DNA of 64,000 nucleotides from Cristatella mucedo (GCA_009760855.2 WPIO01000117.1:842501-906500), one strand, 5' to 3'. Positions 1-16,344 are shown, numbered from the stretch's first letter. Made by a program: numbers and translations. Notes: generated from the letters alone by a model not told the origin.

Positions 1-324
1 TCTGAAGTCTCCTGCAGTGATAGGATAAACCGTTGCTGCAATGCATTGCCAGTCGTGCCGAGGTGAGATGAAAGACGCCCGAGATTAACTTGGTGATCAA
101 GTCCTTAAAAGACTGCCAAGAGAGAGATCAAACACAACTAGCAGGGAGACTCTACCTTAGACAGCATTCCCGAGAAGGTCGCTAGGCTCCAGCAGCAGCC
201 GGGCTGGCTGACTCTGTGTAATGATTAGCTCTGACACCTTACCGTAACTCACGGTGTAAGCTATACGTTTTGATTCAGGAGTTCAACCTCGGCAATACCA
301 TGAGATGAATTATTAAAAGTCTAT

Positions 325-600
325 CGGAGAAGTAGGCCGGAGCAAGTGAATGAAGGGGACCGAAATGTAAGTTACAGAATGCTTGAAGTCGATATGCTGC
401 TTGACTTGGAGCCAGTGCTTGTTCTTAAAGAAAAGGTTAGCTGTCGCAGTTGCATCATTTACTATTGAATGACTATGCAGCAAAGTTTTTCACCATCGGT
501 CAGCATATTACGGCACTAGCCGGAAGATCTGGAATAGTGAGTTACAGAGAACTAGACTAGGTGGCACACGCAAACCCACGAATTTTGACGTGAAGGGACA
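325..600 (-). mobile_element. Decayed L2/CR1-like LINE fragment
   Basis: On the minus strand this matches, in order, parts of the LINE copy at 54.6-55.4 kb: ACTTGAAGTCGAT..., GGAGCCAGTGC and AGTTACAGA blocks. These encode the end of a reverse transcriptase (the IDFK region). Strongly diverged, 5' and 3' truncated. Confidence 0.5.
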
Positions 601-1271
601 TAATCCGAATGGCCCCAATGTCGGTCTTTTCGTCAAAATCCTTCGGAGCCGAGCTCTAAAGCTCATCTAAAAATGGCTACTCTTCATTTTGAGAAAGGCT
701 AAAACTTCATGCCACAAGAAAGAAGTGTGTGATACTCTGACTCACCAACCTGCAAATGATTGAATTAACCACTTACTCAGCTGAAAAAACCTCAACGCGA
801 CCTGGGGGCAGCTTCATGCACTTCAATGCATACTTGTCGGTATGCCACTTTAGCTTACCTGTCTAAAAATAAGGATCTCAGAAGCAACTGCAAAAACAAT
901 TCCCCATTAGTGGAACATTGTAGTCTGAAACCGGTCTCGTGGACAAGGTGAGCTGCTCCAGAAGACCTTAAAGTCCCGTCTAAAAACACAATCTGCAGGT
1001 TTTTCTGAGGAGAAGCTTGGTGTGAAGGCCACTGCCCGACTAGCCACCAAGGCTGGCAGCCTATCTGTGAGAGCCTGACAGGCACCGGATGTGGCTAAGG
1101 GCCTTAGGGGTGGAGTCAAGGGCTGAATTAATTAATGTTGCTCATTTGGTCATACTCAGGTCTCTAGTACAGCAACAGGAAACCAGCCTGCCTGCCAGCC
1201 ATCATCTTTAGGCATCTTAGCACGGTTATTACCGTAGGTCGTCCGTGCTTTGCAACCTACAGACAATACTT

Positions 1272-1391
1272 TAAAGGCAAGTTTATCAAAGGCAAGTTTA
1301 TCAAAGGCAAGTTTATCAAAGGCAAGTTTATCAAAGGCAAGTTTATCAAAGGCAAGTTTATCAAAGGCAAGTTTATCAAAGGCAAGTTTAA
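1272..1391. repeat. 15-bp tandem repeat, 8 copies
   Basis: Eight nearly perfect head-to-tail copies of AAAGGCAAGTTTATC. The first is preceded by TTT and the last grades into TTTAAAATC. There are no spacers, so it is a minisatellite, not an array of the CRISPR type. The lack of divergence suggests recent expansion. Confidence 0.97.
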
Positions 1392-2768
1392 AATCAGTTC
1401 CCTAGTCTGAGGGTTCTGGAAGCCTTTGATATCCTCTCACAAGAGACCGGTTAAGGAAAAAGGTACTAAATGAGGCACTGCACAGAATGGTATTTTTCAT
1501 CCTCTAGATCTAGGACCCCGTGGAGATCGAGCCTGTGTCGGTGCATCAATACACAGCCCAGCCAGTCTTTTAAGCTTGTCCTCATTTCAAGCGTTTGACC
1601 TTAAAAAAACGAAGGATATAATGGTAGGCCCTGCTAGAAGCAGACTGATTCGATTAGCCGTTGGAGCTCAGTGCTTCAGTCGCTCTTCAAACCCATTACT
1701 AAAATGGTTACACTTCATTTTATGCTGAGTCTGAATCTCAGCACAGAGCTCAGCCCGGAGGCCTCTTCAGAAGCTGCCTTGAACTAGACCGGCAGCCTAA
1801 TTGGACAAAATAGAGATGTATCTCGATGGCTCCTAGCCCGGCAGGCCTGTATAGACCCATCTTACGATAATTGGCAGACTCGATAGGATGAGACACTTTC
1901 AAGATGCATGCCAAACGCCTGCTGCACCTCGCCTTCGGCACCTTGAAAGGCTCTTCTGCTCCACCAAAACAAATACTATCGGCCATTTAGGGAAAGGCTG
2001 CAACGCCAAAAGCCGAACACCGGAAGCCACTCGGAGCATTTTCTAGGCTAGGCTCATCTAAAGCGAAACTTGTCTGCCATTTCTAGCGCCAGCTGCTGCA
2101 CGACAAAGGGCCGCAGGAAAGCACCAGGAATGCACCAGGAATGCAGCCTGAGATAGTATGTTTTTAAACCGGAATTATCTCGTGAGCTCATTTGATAAAA
2201 TGTGAGTTATGTCTCTAAAAGAAATGATTGCTCCACCCATAGACGAACGCTTGATGTTAGCAAAGCTAGCAGCCACAGCTCTTAGCTCCATATCGAGAAG
2301 CAGAAAGAGGGCAGCTCTCTTCTAGACAAATGTCTTGAATCTCTGGCAAGCTACCTGACAACCTCTCGAGCAGCTAAGTCGGGTGCATGCGTCGGTCCGT
2401 GAAAGCCCGCGGTCACCTTCGAGATGCTACTGAGCTTTCAAAGGCAGTAGGCAGGCATGAGCAGCTGCAGCATCAGTTAGGGCAGCCTGACCCGACCCTT
2501 CAGCCAGACTTAGGGGGTTTCAGCTCTGCCCAGCCGAATTTCATGCACTCTGGCTTATGAGCCATCAGAAAACCATCAGGGAGCCTTGCAAGCCAGCAAA
2601 GCACTCTGTCTCACCTGTGACCAGAAAGAATGAAACTCTTCCTACCGGGAGGGCTGAATCTGAGTTGTAGTCAAGCTTAGATATGTATCGTTTTCCACAG
2701 CAGGGTATCTTGAAGGCTTCTGGGGTAGCTGCATGCTGTTGGACTAGAAAGTGCAATGTGCCGTAGTT

Positions 2769-5100
2769 TCTGATGCAGGGGTGGGCAAACTTTTTTACTC
2801 TCGGGCTACAATGGTTTCTAAATTTGACAAAGGGGACGGGCCAGAATAGGAGAATGATGTGATTGTGTGAACTAATAATAAATTAAATGTAAAACCATTA
2901 CATGAAAAGATTTGGCCTTTAGCAGGCAGAAAAACACAATTGTGCTTCGTTTATTGTAAACATTGTTTTACAAATTTATTAATTTAATAACGTAGTAATA
3001 AGCTCCCATTCAGTTTCAGTGGGAACAGTGTTGTTGGTCTCTATTTTTTGCAAGTGCATCAGTGTCTGGCGTTATATTTGTTGGGGCAATTCTCAAAATA
3101 GATCCGAGGTGTTGGTCAGTTAACTTGGATCGGTGACGGGCTTTGTCGATGTTCATGATGCTGAATGTCTGCTCACACACACAGGCTGAGCCAAACAGCG
3201 TCAGCATCTTCTGTGCCGTCCTGCAGAGGTTTGGAAACGTGGCTTCGTTAAGGGAAACTTAAAAGTAGTTCAGTTTAATAGAGCTGAGCTTCTCCTTTAA
3301 TACAGAGTCAGAGTGAAGATCTATCAGTTCCAACTCCAGCTCCGGGGGTGCTGTTTCACGGTCTCGTGACAGGTGACAGGACATCAGCTGAAGTGACTTT
3401 TCAATTTTTTCAAAGTCATAGAAACGACGAAAGAGTTCTCCGTGCCGGTCGTCCAGTGATTTGCTGTATTTCTTCGCGTTTCGGGTCGCCTCTTTATGCT
3501 AGTGTGGGTAAGTGGCTAGTTTTTAGTAGTTTTTAGTTTTTAGTAGTCTTTAGGCTAGTGTGGGTAAACGAGTGAAAGATTTGTTTGAAATTTATCTGGA
3601 GAAAAGAGTCCGCTTGATTTGAAGGCCCTCACATTTGTGGACATGTCGTGCTCAAATTTATCTTTCCCTGTAGCTTGGTTTTAGCTCATTCATGTGCGAA
3701 AGTATGTCCACCGCAAACGCAAAGTCACAAAGCCAGTTTTTGTCACTTAGCTCAGGAAATTCGTCGGATCTCCCCATTAACTCCAAAAACGCAGTGATTT
3801 TCTCCTTCAGCTCCCACACTCTTTGAAAGACTTTGCCCAAACTTAGCCCAAGCACATGAGTGGTAAAGTAAGTTTTGGCAATCTGCATCGGTTTCTTCCA
3901 GGAACGCAATAAACTGACGATGCTGACGTCCTATTGCTCGTATAAAGTTAAAAAATTTTACGAATGGATTCACGACATGATTTAGCTGCAATATAGACTT
4001 ACTCAGAACTTTCCGATGAATGATGCACTGAAGGAAAATAATATCCTGATTAAGATTGTCCTCTTTTGCTTTTTCCTGCAGTCTTTTTAGCAGCCCAACG
4101 TTTTCCCACTTAAATTTGGCGATCCATCCGTGGCGACATCGACCAGTTTACTCCAAGGTAGCTTCCTTCTCTCGATGACAGCAGACACCTGGTTATACAA
4201 GTCCTATACCCTCGTTTTGTATTTCATGGACTCCATGGTCAAAAATTCCTCCGTGATCTCGAAACTGTCGCTCATCCCTCGGATACAAATTAGGAGCTGA
4301 GCAGTGTCTTTTAAGTCGCTACTTTCATTCGGTGCTACTGAATAAAACTTATAGGACTCTGCCTTTTTGTTTAATGTGCTCGCTATAGCTTCGTCAATCA
4401 ATTTCACATGGTGAGTCACAGTTCTGAGTGATAAATTGAGTTTTTCAAATTTGCCTTTGCTCTCGGGACACAAGAGACCTGCTGTCTCAACCATGCATTC
4501 TTATAAAAATTTACATTCGGATAAAGGCTTACTGGCCTTTGCTAATTTGAATGCCAGCAAAAAATTGCCAGTACTTGACTCTTGAATCGCGCTTTGTCTG
4601 TGAAAAAGGTTTGCTGAGTCTGTAAATAAGCCGTCAATCTCTGAGCTGTAGCCACCTGTTCTTGTGGAGACTGTTGACTAGCATAGTTGGCATGTTTTGT
4701 GGCAAAATGACAGCTGATATTGTATCCTTTAAAAACTGCTACAGTTTCTTGGCATATCAGGCATACAGCTGTCAATCAGACTTCAGTGGAAAAAAATATT
4801 TCGTTGTCCACTCCTTGTACTTTTCTTTTCTTCGGTCCGCTCGTTTTTACTGAAAGGCTGAAAGTAAAAAGCAACAGAATGAACTAGAGAGTAGCCGTAA
4901 TGCATCAGACTCAAGGTCAATGTCTTCGGCATGTGCCATCTGCTGGGGAAAGATGGGAATTACAGCTAGGTAAAAAGATTGAGGTGTCTTTATAATAAAT
5001 TTTAATTTAATAACATAGCGTGGACGGCGGGCCGAATTGGAAAGCCCAACGGGCCGCATATCGCCTGCGGGCCGCAGTTTGCCCATGTCCGGTCTAATGC
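2769..5100 (-). mobile_element. hAT DNA transposon with broken transposase
   Basis: The ends carry related terminal inverted repeats: AGGGGTGGGCAAACTTTTT at the left and, read from the right, CCGGACATGGGCAAACTGCG. They are flanked by an imperfect 8-bp target duplication, TCTGATGC (2769) and TCTAATGC (5093). Minus-strand fragments in order are: a zinc-finger-like CLIC...HFATKH (about 4540-4775); a block with LNLSLRTVTHHV and DTAQLLICIRG (4204-4494); a block with VFQRVWELKEKITAFLELMG (3658-3909); and the C-terminal dimerisation motif CEQTFSIMNIDKARHRSKLT (about 3016-3207). These resemble the GTF2IRD2/EPM2AIP1-like (Charlie8-type) hAT transposases. Frame changes and stops break it, so it is not autonomous. 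Confidence 0.88.
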
Positions 5101-6854
5101 TTCAGAGCTGTAGGTCAGTCAGGATGAAGTTTGTGAGGCTGGTCTGGCTCCCATTGCAGACCAGCTGCATCCAGAGGACCATAAAGCCGTTTTTCACTAA
5201 ATAGTGGCTGCTGCTGCCCAAGGTTTTCGAATTCCAAAGTAGCCGGCCTTTATTTTGGTGGAAATTTTCTAGCAACGATTCTTTGAACCTTGCTTATTGG
5301 CCATATGAACTTTACTAATATATGCTATTGTATCGCCACACTCTAGTGAAGACTGCACACGAGAAAGGAATGCAGATGTTTGAGCGATATTTGAATGCAG
5401 CATTGTGCACAAAGATATCACTAGCAAATGAAATTGATACCTGCTGATTTTAGGCATGTAAAGTGAAGTATGTAAAGTAATGTAAAGTGAAAAAGAACAC
5501 AAGAAGACACTCTGGGCCACTAGCTAGTAGGACCGGTAGTTTTTAATATGTAAGGAGTCATGCACAGGTAAGCACACAAACTGCACAGGAGCTATAAAGG
5601 TAAGTTCAGTAGACCATCTTGAAAGATGAGAGGAACGGATGGATCTTTGGATGAGATTCAATTTATGTAAATTCGTTATAGGTGGTGACAGAAGCCGGAA
5701 GCCAGCTTCAGATTTTCGGGGCATCCAGGGTGTTCAGGCTCAAGAATGAGGAACGGCAAGATGACCTCAAACAGAGAAGCATGGGGTGGTAGAGACCGTA
5801 TTAAAGAGGAAATGAGGAAGGCTTTTAAGCCAGTAAGCCGACCTCTAGGCCAGAGAGATGATCTCAAAGTCGATTCAAAGCTTGATAGAAAGCCCGCTAA
5901 GTTCTGATCTAAATAGTACCGTGATGCACCTATGCCGTTGGCAACAGACCAGATATGCTATCTAGGCTTAACCGGCTGGGCAATTCGTCTTCTAGCCCCT
6001 GCAAAAGCAGACTTAGATGGCAAGGTCACTCAGGTAGTGCTGCCTTTGTCTGCTCGACTAACGCTTACCCAAGTCTGAGGTGCATCAGTTTAGGAGATCT
6101 TAGCAAGCTCTCACAGCTTTTTTACATTTTGAAACGTACCAGATATTTTCTTTTTCTAAAGCCTACCATTAATAGATGCTTGTTTTGCATCAGAAAATGC
6201 CGAGGTGCCTAGTAGGCTAGATTCTGAGGAGTTATCTTTGCACATCTGGTCTGTAGCTCATGCCATCCTATTACGTAGGGGTTTGGCCCACTGTTAACTA
6301 GCAAGTGTCATGACGTTACCTCGATTTATTTCTTTACACCTGCCGTCACTTTGAGCTGCTTGCAGCAATTAGGAAATGGGTACAAATTCTACTTGTATCA
6401 ATAATTTTGCAAGGTAGTGTTGGCCTCATCAGATTTATAGTCGAGTGATCTACAATTTTTATTCACAGACGGGCTGCATGACATTATAAAGTTACTTCTA
6501 CCACTAGCCATTTGATCGTGCTTTCTTTGCAGCAAATATAAAACGCCTAGAAAGAGATAGAGTTCTTGGAGAGCTCTGTGCAAAGGTATAATTATTAGTA
6601 GTAGTACTATTACTATTACTTTCAGCTTCTCCAGGCTCAATAGCCTTAAAACGCAATCTAAGCAAATGCGCATAGACTAATTATACAATTATGCTCTTAC
6701 AACTGAATGATGATAACACCAACTTACTAGCATCAGTCAAACCGAGTGTGATTCCGAAATTAGAAAACCTAATGCTAAAACTCAGCTCTGCAGCATATCT
6801 CCCATTGAATTTGCACAAAATCTAGGTGTCCAATACCAAAATGTACTTTCATTT
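5101..6854. other. Non-coding stretch, nothing recognised
   Basis: No exon, repeat family or strong motif is visible between the hAT element and the next LINE fragment. A short AGTAGTAGTACTATTACTATTAC tract lies near 6597. Only chance open frames occur. Confidence 0.4.
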
Positions 6855-7378
6855 GATGCCCTCAGGGCTCAGCTCCTCAGAAGGTTCTGTCACTCACCTT
6901 TTGGTTCCTTCATTCTCTGGCTCCAGCCGACCTTTATCAGACCTACCCCCTACTCAGCTAGGCATCATACCACCTGCTTTGCTTAAATCGTATAGCCATA
7001 CCTCTTACGAACCTCTAATCTTCTGGAGACCATGCCTTTAGTTCGTATGCTTCCAAACCCTGGGACTCACTTTCAAGTGAGGTCACGACATGCACTGACT
7101 ACCATATTTGAAAAGACGCTTAAATTGCATCTATGTATCACAGTATTCAGTAGGCTTATGTGATTCGTCCTTTGCTCATGCATGCTGACAAAGTGCATCA
7201 TGTCACTACCCACATTTGCATGCTGACCCTGTATATGTTGACCTAAGTTGTGCTTGTTGACCTTGAGCATGCTACCGTTAACCGTTCGATCATGCTTCGT
7301 TTACAGCATATATAAAGTGCTTAGAGAGAGACCAATTTATCTGAGGGTACTGTAAAAATGTGTTACTGTCAATGCTAT
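6855..7378 (+). mobile_element. L2-like LINE 3' fragment
   Basis: The protein-like part matches the end of the reverse transcriptase in a decayed form (...SYEPLIFWRPC). The family 3'UTR follows, with its GTGCTGAC and CATGCTGACCCTGTATATGT motifs. The terminal block TATAAAGTGCTTAGAGAGAG...GAGGGTACTGTAAAAATG closes it. Confidence 0.75.
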
Positions 7379-7384
7379 TATCTG

Positions 7385-7672
7385 CCGAGCTGGTTTGGTC
7401 CAGTGGTTAAGGTGCTCTCCCCGACCAAGGCCTGGCTGAGGTCGTAGGCTCGAGCTCTGAGGCATATGTGAAGCACCTGAATAGAGATTAAGTTCTCTTG
7501 GGGCGCTATACAAATGAATTATTAAAAAAAATATCATTGATTTGAGGTGTTCTAGGAAAGAGGCAGCCAGCAGCCTGACGATTAAGTTCTCTTGTGGTGC
7601 TATACAAATGAATTATTTAAAAAAGTTATCATTGAGTTGAGGTGTTCTAGGAAAGAGGCAACCAGCAGCCGA
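7385..7672 (+). mobile_element. SINE-A with duplicated tail
   Basis: tRNA-like head (GGTTTGGTCCAGTGGTTAAG, box A region; GTAGGCTCGAGC, box B region). The tail is ATAGAGATTAAGTTCTCTTG then GGGCGCTATACAAATGAATT. The tail plus flanking unique DNA is then tandemly repeated: the block at about 7491-7580 recurs at about 7582-7670 with several differences. Confidence 0.85.
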
Positions 7673-8756
7673 AAGCAGAGGTTTTTATAGGCACTTGATC
7701 TCTGCTGCATAGGATGCATAGGGCCTTGTGGTTGGAGGTAGCAATAGCTGTACCAACGTGCACGAGTTCAACTATTCACTGTAAACTTAAGAAATTGTTG
7801 TGCTAAATAGTTAGGTCTCAGTCAGCTTATATCGAAATTGTCCAGTCTGCTCCAATTACCTGCTCAGAATGTTCGATTACTGCTATATAGCTATGGCTGT
7901 ATATGGCATGCTCTGAACCGCTCAATGCAGGCAAACGTACTCAGGTTTCACACAGGCTTGATTCCAAAATGAAATCCGGAAGTTAGTAAAATGAGGCATG
8001 ACAGTTTGTGGAAGGGTAGACGAAATGATGCTCCTTGTCTCTGGCGTCTGCTCTTTCCTATTTTGCCGGTGACTGGCTAGTAATTGGTTGGAGGTCCATC
8101 GATTTATGGCTTACAAAAGACTTTTTGGCCCCCAGGTGCATTATCTGGCAGAAGGACGCGAAACCCTTGAAGGAAGTTTACCCTGGTGCACTTTCCAATA
8201 CAGCAGACCGTGCCCACCCGACAATAGATCTCGGCTGATCTAGGCCGTCAGGCATTAGAATGCAAAGAAAGGTTATCTAAACACGTGCCATGCATTTATA
8301 GATCCCTGCCTGGAGCTGTTTGCAAATCACGAAGTCAGACGGCAGGCAGCAGCAGCTGGCACGTAATTTCAAGCTGGCACGAATTGCTCAGCTGAGCCCA
8401 GCAGACCTTTGCCAAGTAGATACCGACATGTGGTAAGATTCATTTCCCTCTGTCGACCGTTGCAGCAATCTTCGTAGGTTTATGGCTTCAGTATGCATAA
8501 TATGCTGATTATGCATTTCACCGTTTATTCCGACTAGAAAAAAGATAGAAAAACAGAGGCGTTCAGTTTTGAGCCAGATTTAATTAGGCATCTGGCCAGG
8601 ATTGTGGCAGTCCAGCGTTCCAGCCGGTTGCCCTTGTCTTGCTATAGGCAAAGCTTTTGGTGAAGAATCTTCCTTTCACTGCAGTTTTAGCTAAGAGTGA
8701 TATGCACACCTGTCAGTGAGCTTGTCTTTGCAGGCATGCATGTGTATGCTTGCATG
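7673..8756. other. Non-coding stretch, nothing recognised
   Basis: No coding exon or repeat family can be supported between the SINE duplication and the TG array. Confidence 0.4.
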
Positions 8757-9280
<524 letters not shown>

Positions 9281-10082
9281 TGCGTGCCCGCTTGTTAGCT
9301 TTCACTGGCCTCTGTCTTTAGTTTCTCGACCAAGGCTTTATACTTAACTTGTGTTGCTGGCTAGCCGCCAACAAATCCACATCCACTAATGAATGCATAA
9401 TGCTTATTTCGAGTATCTGACACCCAATTAGCAGCACTGCTGCTATCTTAAGCTCTGCTTTGACTCTAAGCCATTACTTAGTTGCTGTTCCTAGCATAAG
9501 CTATAGTAATTTTAATGACCCAGCTTTATAATTCCGCTGGATGCTTTGGAAGGACTTGCAGGCTGTAGATTCTCACCAGTATGCTGGTATTTCTGTCGGT
9601 AAGTGCCCAAAATTGTGCCGGTGACTCGCTGCCCATAGCTCAGCTGTGTCTAGCGATGCTTTTTTCAATAATGTTGTGACACAAGACGGTCGGCTTGCTC
9701 CAAATTATCTTCCATTCCAGACAGTTTTGCTGCTGGTCTATCTCCCAGGTTAGCAAAGGGTAGTGGGCTGCTAGACTTCCTGACACAGCTTAAGACTCCC
9801 AGCCCCTACCCATACCAGGATATCTGATTAACTGTCAATAGTTTTGATGCTGATATTCACAGACCGCTATCAAGCAGCTATGGTTAGCCGCTTGTGAAGA
9901 GAAGTTTACTAAGGCGAAGTTTTGTATGCTTGCTTTTTCATATAGCAAGCCACTTGACACACCAGATGGGAACAGACTGTCACACCTTAGCAGATGGCTA
10001 CCAGCTATTGCTGGTGTCATTGCCGATATACGTTATCCGTTGGAAATGATTTCGCTTTTGAGAGAGACAATGACGTGTTGAC

Positions 10083-10126
<44 letters not shown>

Positions 10127-11559
10127 AGGGAGGGAGAGAGAGAGAGAGAGAGAGAGGGAGGGAGGGAAGGAGAGAGAGAGAGGGGGTGAGACAGGAAGAC
10201 AGAACAGAGAAAGTATGCGAATGAGTGAGAAGAGAGAAGGTTATTAGTCAGGTTGTAAGACACATGATGGCAAACGATCAAAGCACGGAGAATCAATTGA
10301 GTTTTGAGCAGTCTGAGCATCAGGCTAACGAAAACTGGACTCTCCTCTGCACAGCCTCCGGATTGACCGTTGGCATGCAGCAGCAAACAAAGCTGGTAAC
10401 CAGGCAGCAAACAACGATGAAAGCGATAGGTCGACCGACAAACAACCTGCTGGCTTGCCAGCCTGGGCACTCACGGGAGCAGGAGGCAGAAACCAAGGCC
10501 TCGGCTTTGAATCAATAGCTTGTAACGACCGACCCTTTCAGGCCGGCCTCTCAAACATGCCCAAGCCTTTTCAGGAGCCTCCTCCACCGACTACAGTACG
10601 TTGTGGCTGTGTACACAGCTTTAAAAAGCCATCGGCTGGCCATCTGGTTGCAGGCTACTCACCAGCAGTAGCCTCTGCCTGCAGTGCCGGTTCCTGTCCA
10701 ATGATCTGGCATCCAGCTGGTTCCTCCTAGGCCAGCTGCTCCCATTGGCCTCCGGGGAGCAGTAGCTTCTGTGAGGGCCACAGGTGAGGCACCTCACTTA
10801 CAGCATCCATCTACCAGCTGATAGGAACCCCGGTGGGTAATACTGCCTGCAGCCGGGAGCATGCACCACGGTAAGCTTCACTCGGCTGCCTGGGCTTCAG
10901 CAGGGACTCAAGGAATGCATGCATGCATTTCAGGCTGCCAGCCTGTGAATGGGTATTTGGACCTTCCTGCTGACTTCTGCTCCTGCTGCTCCTGCTGCTG
11001 CTGCTCTTGCTACTGCCACCTAGCCAGGTCCAGCAGCAGGTGCAGTCATCTTGAGCTCTTCACTAGCACTGATGTAGCTGCCAGAGCTTCCCCAACAGGC
11101 TCAACAGCCAATGACTGGCAGTCGTGAGTTCTGAGCTGCTGAGAGCTGCTGCTTATGCTGTTGCTAGAATACTAGGCCGATGATGAACTCGGCTTCTGTC
11201 GTCCAGAGTCGAGCAGAGAGCTAAGCCGTCTAGCACATGACTCGACAATGTCAATCTTGACTAAAACCAAGACGATGCAAGCAGATTAGGTAGCAGATTA
11301 CTATTTACATTTACTAAGGGGATCCCGACAGCCTTTCGTTGTACTGTGCAGCCTTAATAGTTTGGCCACAGAATTCTGTAGGAACAAGGTTCACTGGATA
11401 ATCACCAGAGGTCTCAGCCAATAGCTCACTGTCCGTTTTGAATTGGAACTCCCAGCAACAAACTCTTCTCTTTTTTAAAACCGCAGCAGATGTGTGATGT
11501 ATTTCACAGCAGGATGTGTGAGATGCTCTGATTCTCAGCTTGATGCACGGGATACATTC
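9281..11559. other. Non-coding stretch with GA array and CTG-rich tract
   Basis: Apart from the GA array at 10083-10190 and a CTG/CTCCTG tract at about 10975-11035, nothing with coding or mobile-element character is recognised. Confidence 0.4.
10083..10190. repeat. (GA)n/(GGGA)n microsatellite
   Basis: About 100 bp of AG dinucleotides interrupted twice by GGGAGGGAGGGA. Purine-only on the + strand. Confidence 0.95.
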
Positions 11560-11965
11560 CTAAGCCCAAGAAAAATGCTTTTTCTCGCCGAATGCTCCAA
11601 CAAAGCACAGCCAACGATGTGCTCACTCGATCGATACCTTCTCTTACCAGCTTGCACTGGCTTCCCATACAAACGACTTAATATGATTAATATTGTATTA
11701 CCAAACGGCATTGCAAATTTGAGGCTCTATCGCGAACGCATAGGTTTCTTCCTTTCTCTTGCTTTGGCATATCAATTCAAACTACTTTCTGATCAGAGTA
11801 GGCATCATTTCGCCAGTTCTTCAGACTCAAGTCGCTTAGTTGTGCCTCGAACTAAACTAGAACCTTTTGGAGACCATCGGTGCCCCGGTTTGTATATTTC
11901 CAAAGCTTGGAGCTTGCTGCAGACTGACGGCCCGATAACCCCTGACTTGATGACCTTAAGATGAA
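11560..11965 (+). mobile_element. Decayed LINE reverse-transcriptase fragment
   Basis: A + strand frame reads LPACTGFPYKRL, then LLSDQSRHHFASSSDSSRLV and VPRTKLEPFGDHRCP. This matches the L2/CR1 reverse-transcriptase C-terminal pattern (HWLP..., LLS, SSRL.VPRT..., FGDRAF). The 3' tail is missing. It appears more diverged than the other copies. Confidence 0.55.
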
Positions 11966-12787
11966 CAAGCAAAAAACTCATCTATATACAGCATTTTCTG
12001 TAGCTGTGGGCTATCGCATATCAGTTGCGATGCTTCCACTCCAGTGTATGTAAAGAGCTGGGAAACAGATTTGATTTGCTTATAATGCTGGACACTTGTC
12101 TTCTTATTGTTATGACTATAAAACCAGTCACAGATTTGTAGCAATCGACCAAAACCCAACTTCCGTGGTCCCTTTTCAGGCACCGTGCTAGAGCCAGCAG
12201 CCTCTGCAGCTTTGAAACGTTCGGGATGCCTTAAAGACTTTCTTTCTGCTCCAGTAGGCAACGAATCAAGGCATAATGAAGTTCACCGAGAGTTGCAAAT
12301 CTCAAGGGGTGATCTCTTTGGTCTGTCTCCTTAGGGCTAACGCCACCGAAGAGGTAGCTGCTGGATATGTGCTACCTATGCACAGATGGCTGTGATACTC
12401 GAGGCCTTAGGCTTTTTTGCTGCTCAGTGTTGCTAGTTAAGGCTACTCCTGAGGAACTCAGATGCATTCCTAGTCAGCAATTGGTGGGTGAGCCACTGGT
12501 ATGGCAGGCCAATTAGTGAAATCAGGCATTCGGTTGGAGGTGTGCAGGCCTCCATCCTGCTAACTCTGCTATTGAAGGAGTCGGTTGTGAGCAAGAGAGA
12601 GCAGCCGGCAGCAAGCAGTAGACCTGTGTAGAGCCGTGCTGCGCCGATGAGGATGCAACTGATAAGACGTTCCTTGAGCCATCGGCCTGGTCTGTGTGGA
12701 GGGGGTTTGAGGACACTGAAATGAACTGTGGATGTAGTGCGTTCATGCTAGGCCCTACTCAGGTTTCTTGAGGCATTGAAATGCTAG

Positions 12788-12935
12788 TTGATTTAGCAGC
12801 CTCTTTTTGTATAGCGACAGAAGAGCCTTTACGGCTATCACCATCGCTTGCAGTGGAGATAAAGGATCGCCCACTGCAGGATTCGAGCCCACGACTTCGG
12901 GGCCGAGGTTGTGAAAAGCAACCGCCGAGATACAG
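12788..12935 (-). mobile_element. SINE-B, minus strand
   Basis: Minus-strand copy of the family seen at 50.1 and 60.3 kb. It has the tail block AGCGACAGAAGAGCCTTTAC, the CACTGCAGGATTCGAGCCCA box B region and ACTTCGGGGCCGAGGTTGTG near the box A side. Confidence 0.8.
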
Positions 12936-13139
12936 AGCTACAAATGATGATACGTTTCGGGCCAGATCTTCTAAGTGCACAGAATTCAGTTGGCTTTCAT
13001 GAGCTCCTCTATAGCTTGCGGCGAAGCATATTAAGGAGTCTTGAGAGGCCGGTGGCGAATTTGCCATTCATTGATTCATTGGCCGCAGCCGTTTTGCTGC
13101 CTGCCAAGCTTTTTGGAGAAGCCAGGCAGCCAGTTTCGC

Positions 13140-13502
13140 TCTGCTTTCAAAGCCTGGAACTCTCTCCCGATTTGTGTCAATTTGCTTTAAGACATCCCCT
13201 GACCTGACCACATTTAAAAAAAATTAACAATGCAACTATTTACCACAGCATTTAGTCGCTCCCTGTGACTCGATCTGTATGTGCTCACACGTGCTGACAC
13301 TGTGCATGCTGCCACTAACCATGCTTGCCTGCTGACCCTACGCACATCACCCCTAGCCATGCTATTTTTGTTTGCTTATTGAGCATGCTGCCACTTAACC
13401 ATTCGATCGTGCATCTTTTGTAGCAAATGTAAAGCGCCTAGAAAGAGATGGAGTTCTCTGAGGGTGCTTTATCAAATGTGTTACTGTTGTTGCTATTCTT
13501 GT
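13140..13502 (+). mobile_element. L2-like LINE 3' end
   Basis: Starts in the end of the reverse transcriptase (AAGCCTGGAACTCTCTCCCG) and continues through the family 3'UTR. It ends in the stem-loop block AAAGCGCCTAGAAAGAGATG, GAGTTCTCTGAGGGTGCTTT, then degenerate TGTTGTTGCTATT. Confidence 0.85.

Positions 13503-16344
<2,842 letters not shown>

Larger units (their letters stand above)
1..2768. other. Non-coding left flank
   Basis: No exon with family similarity or good coding character is seen. It holds a decayed LINE fragment (325-600) and a 15-bp tandem array (1272-1391). The rest looks like unique, CpG-poor non-coding DNA. It could be intergenic or a 5'UTR intron of the exchanger. Confidence 0.5.

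Noticed and set aside
1272-1391. CRISPR array
   Set aside because: Repeat units are 15 bp and directly adjacent with no unique spacers; the genome is eukaryotic.
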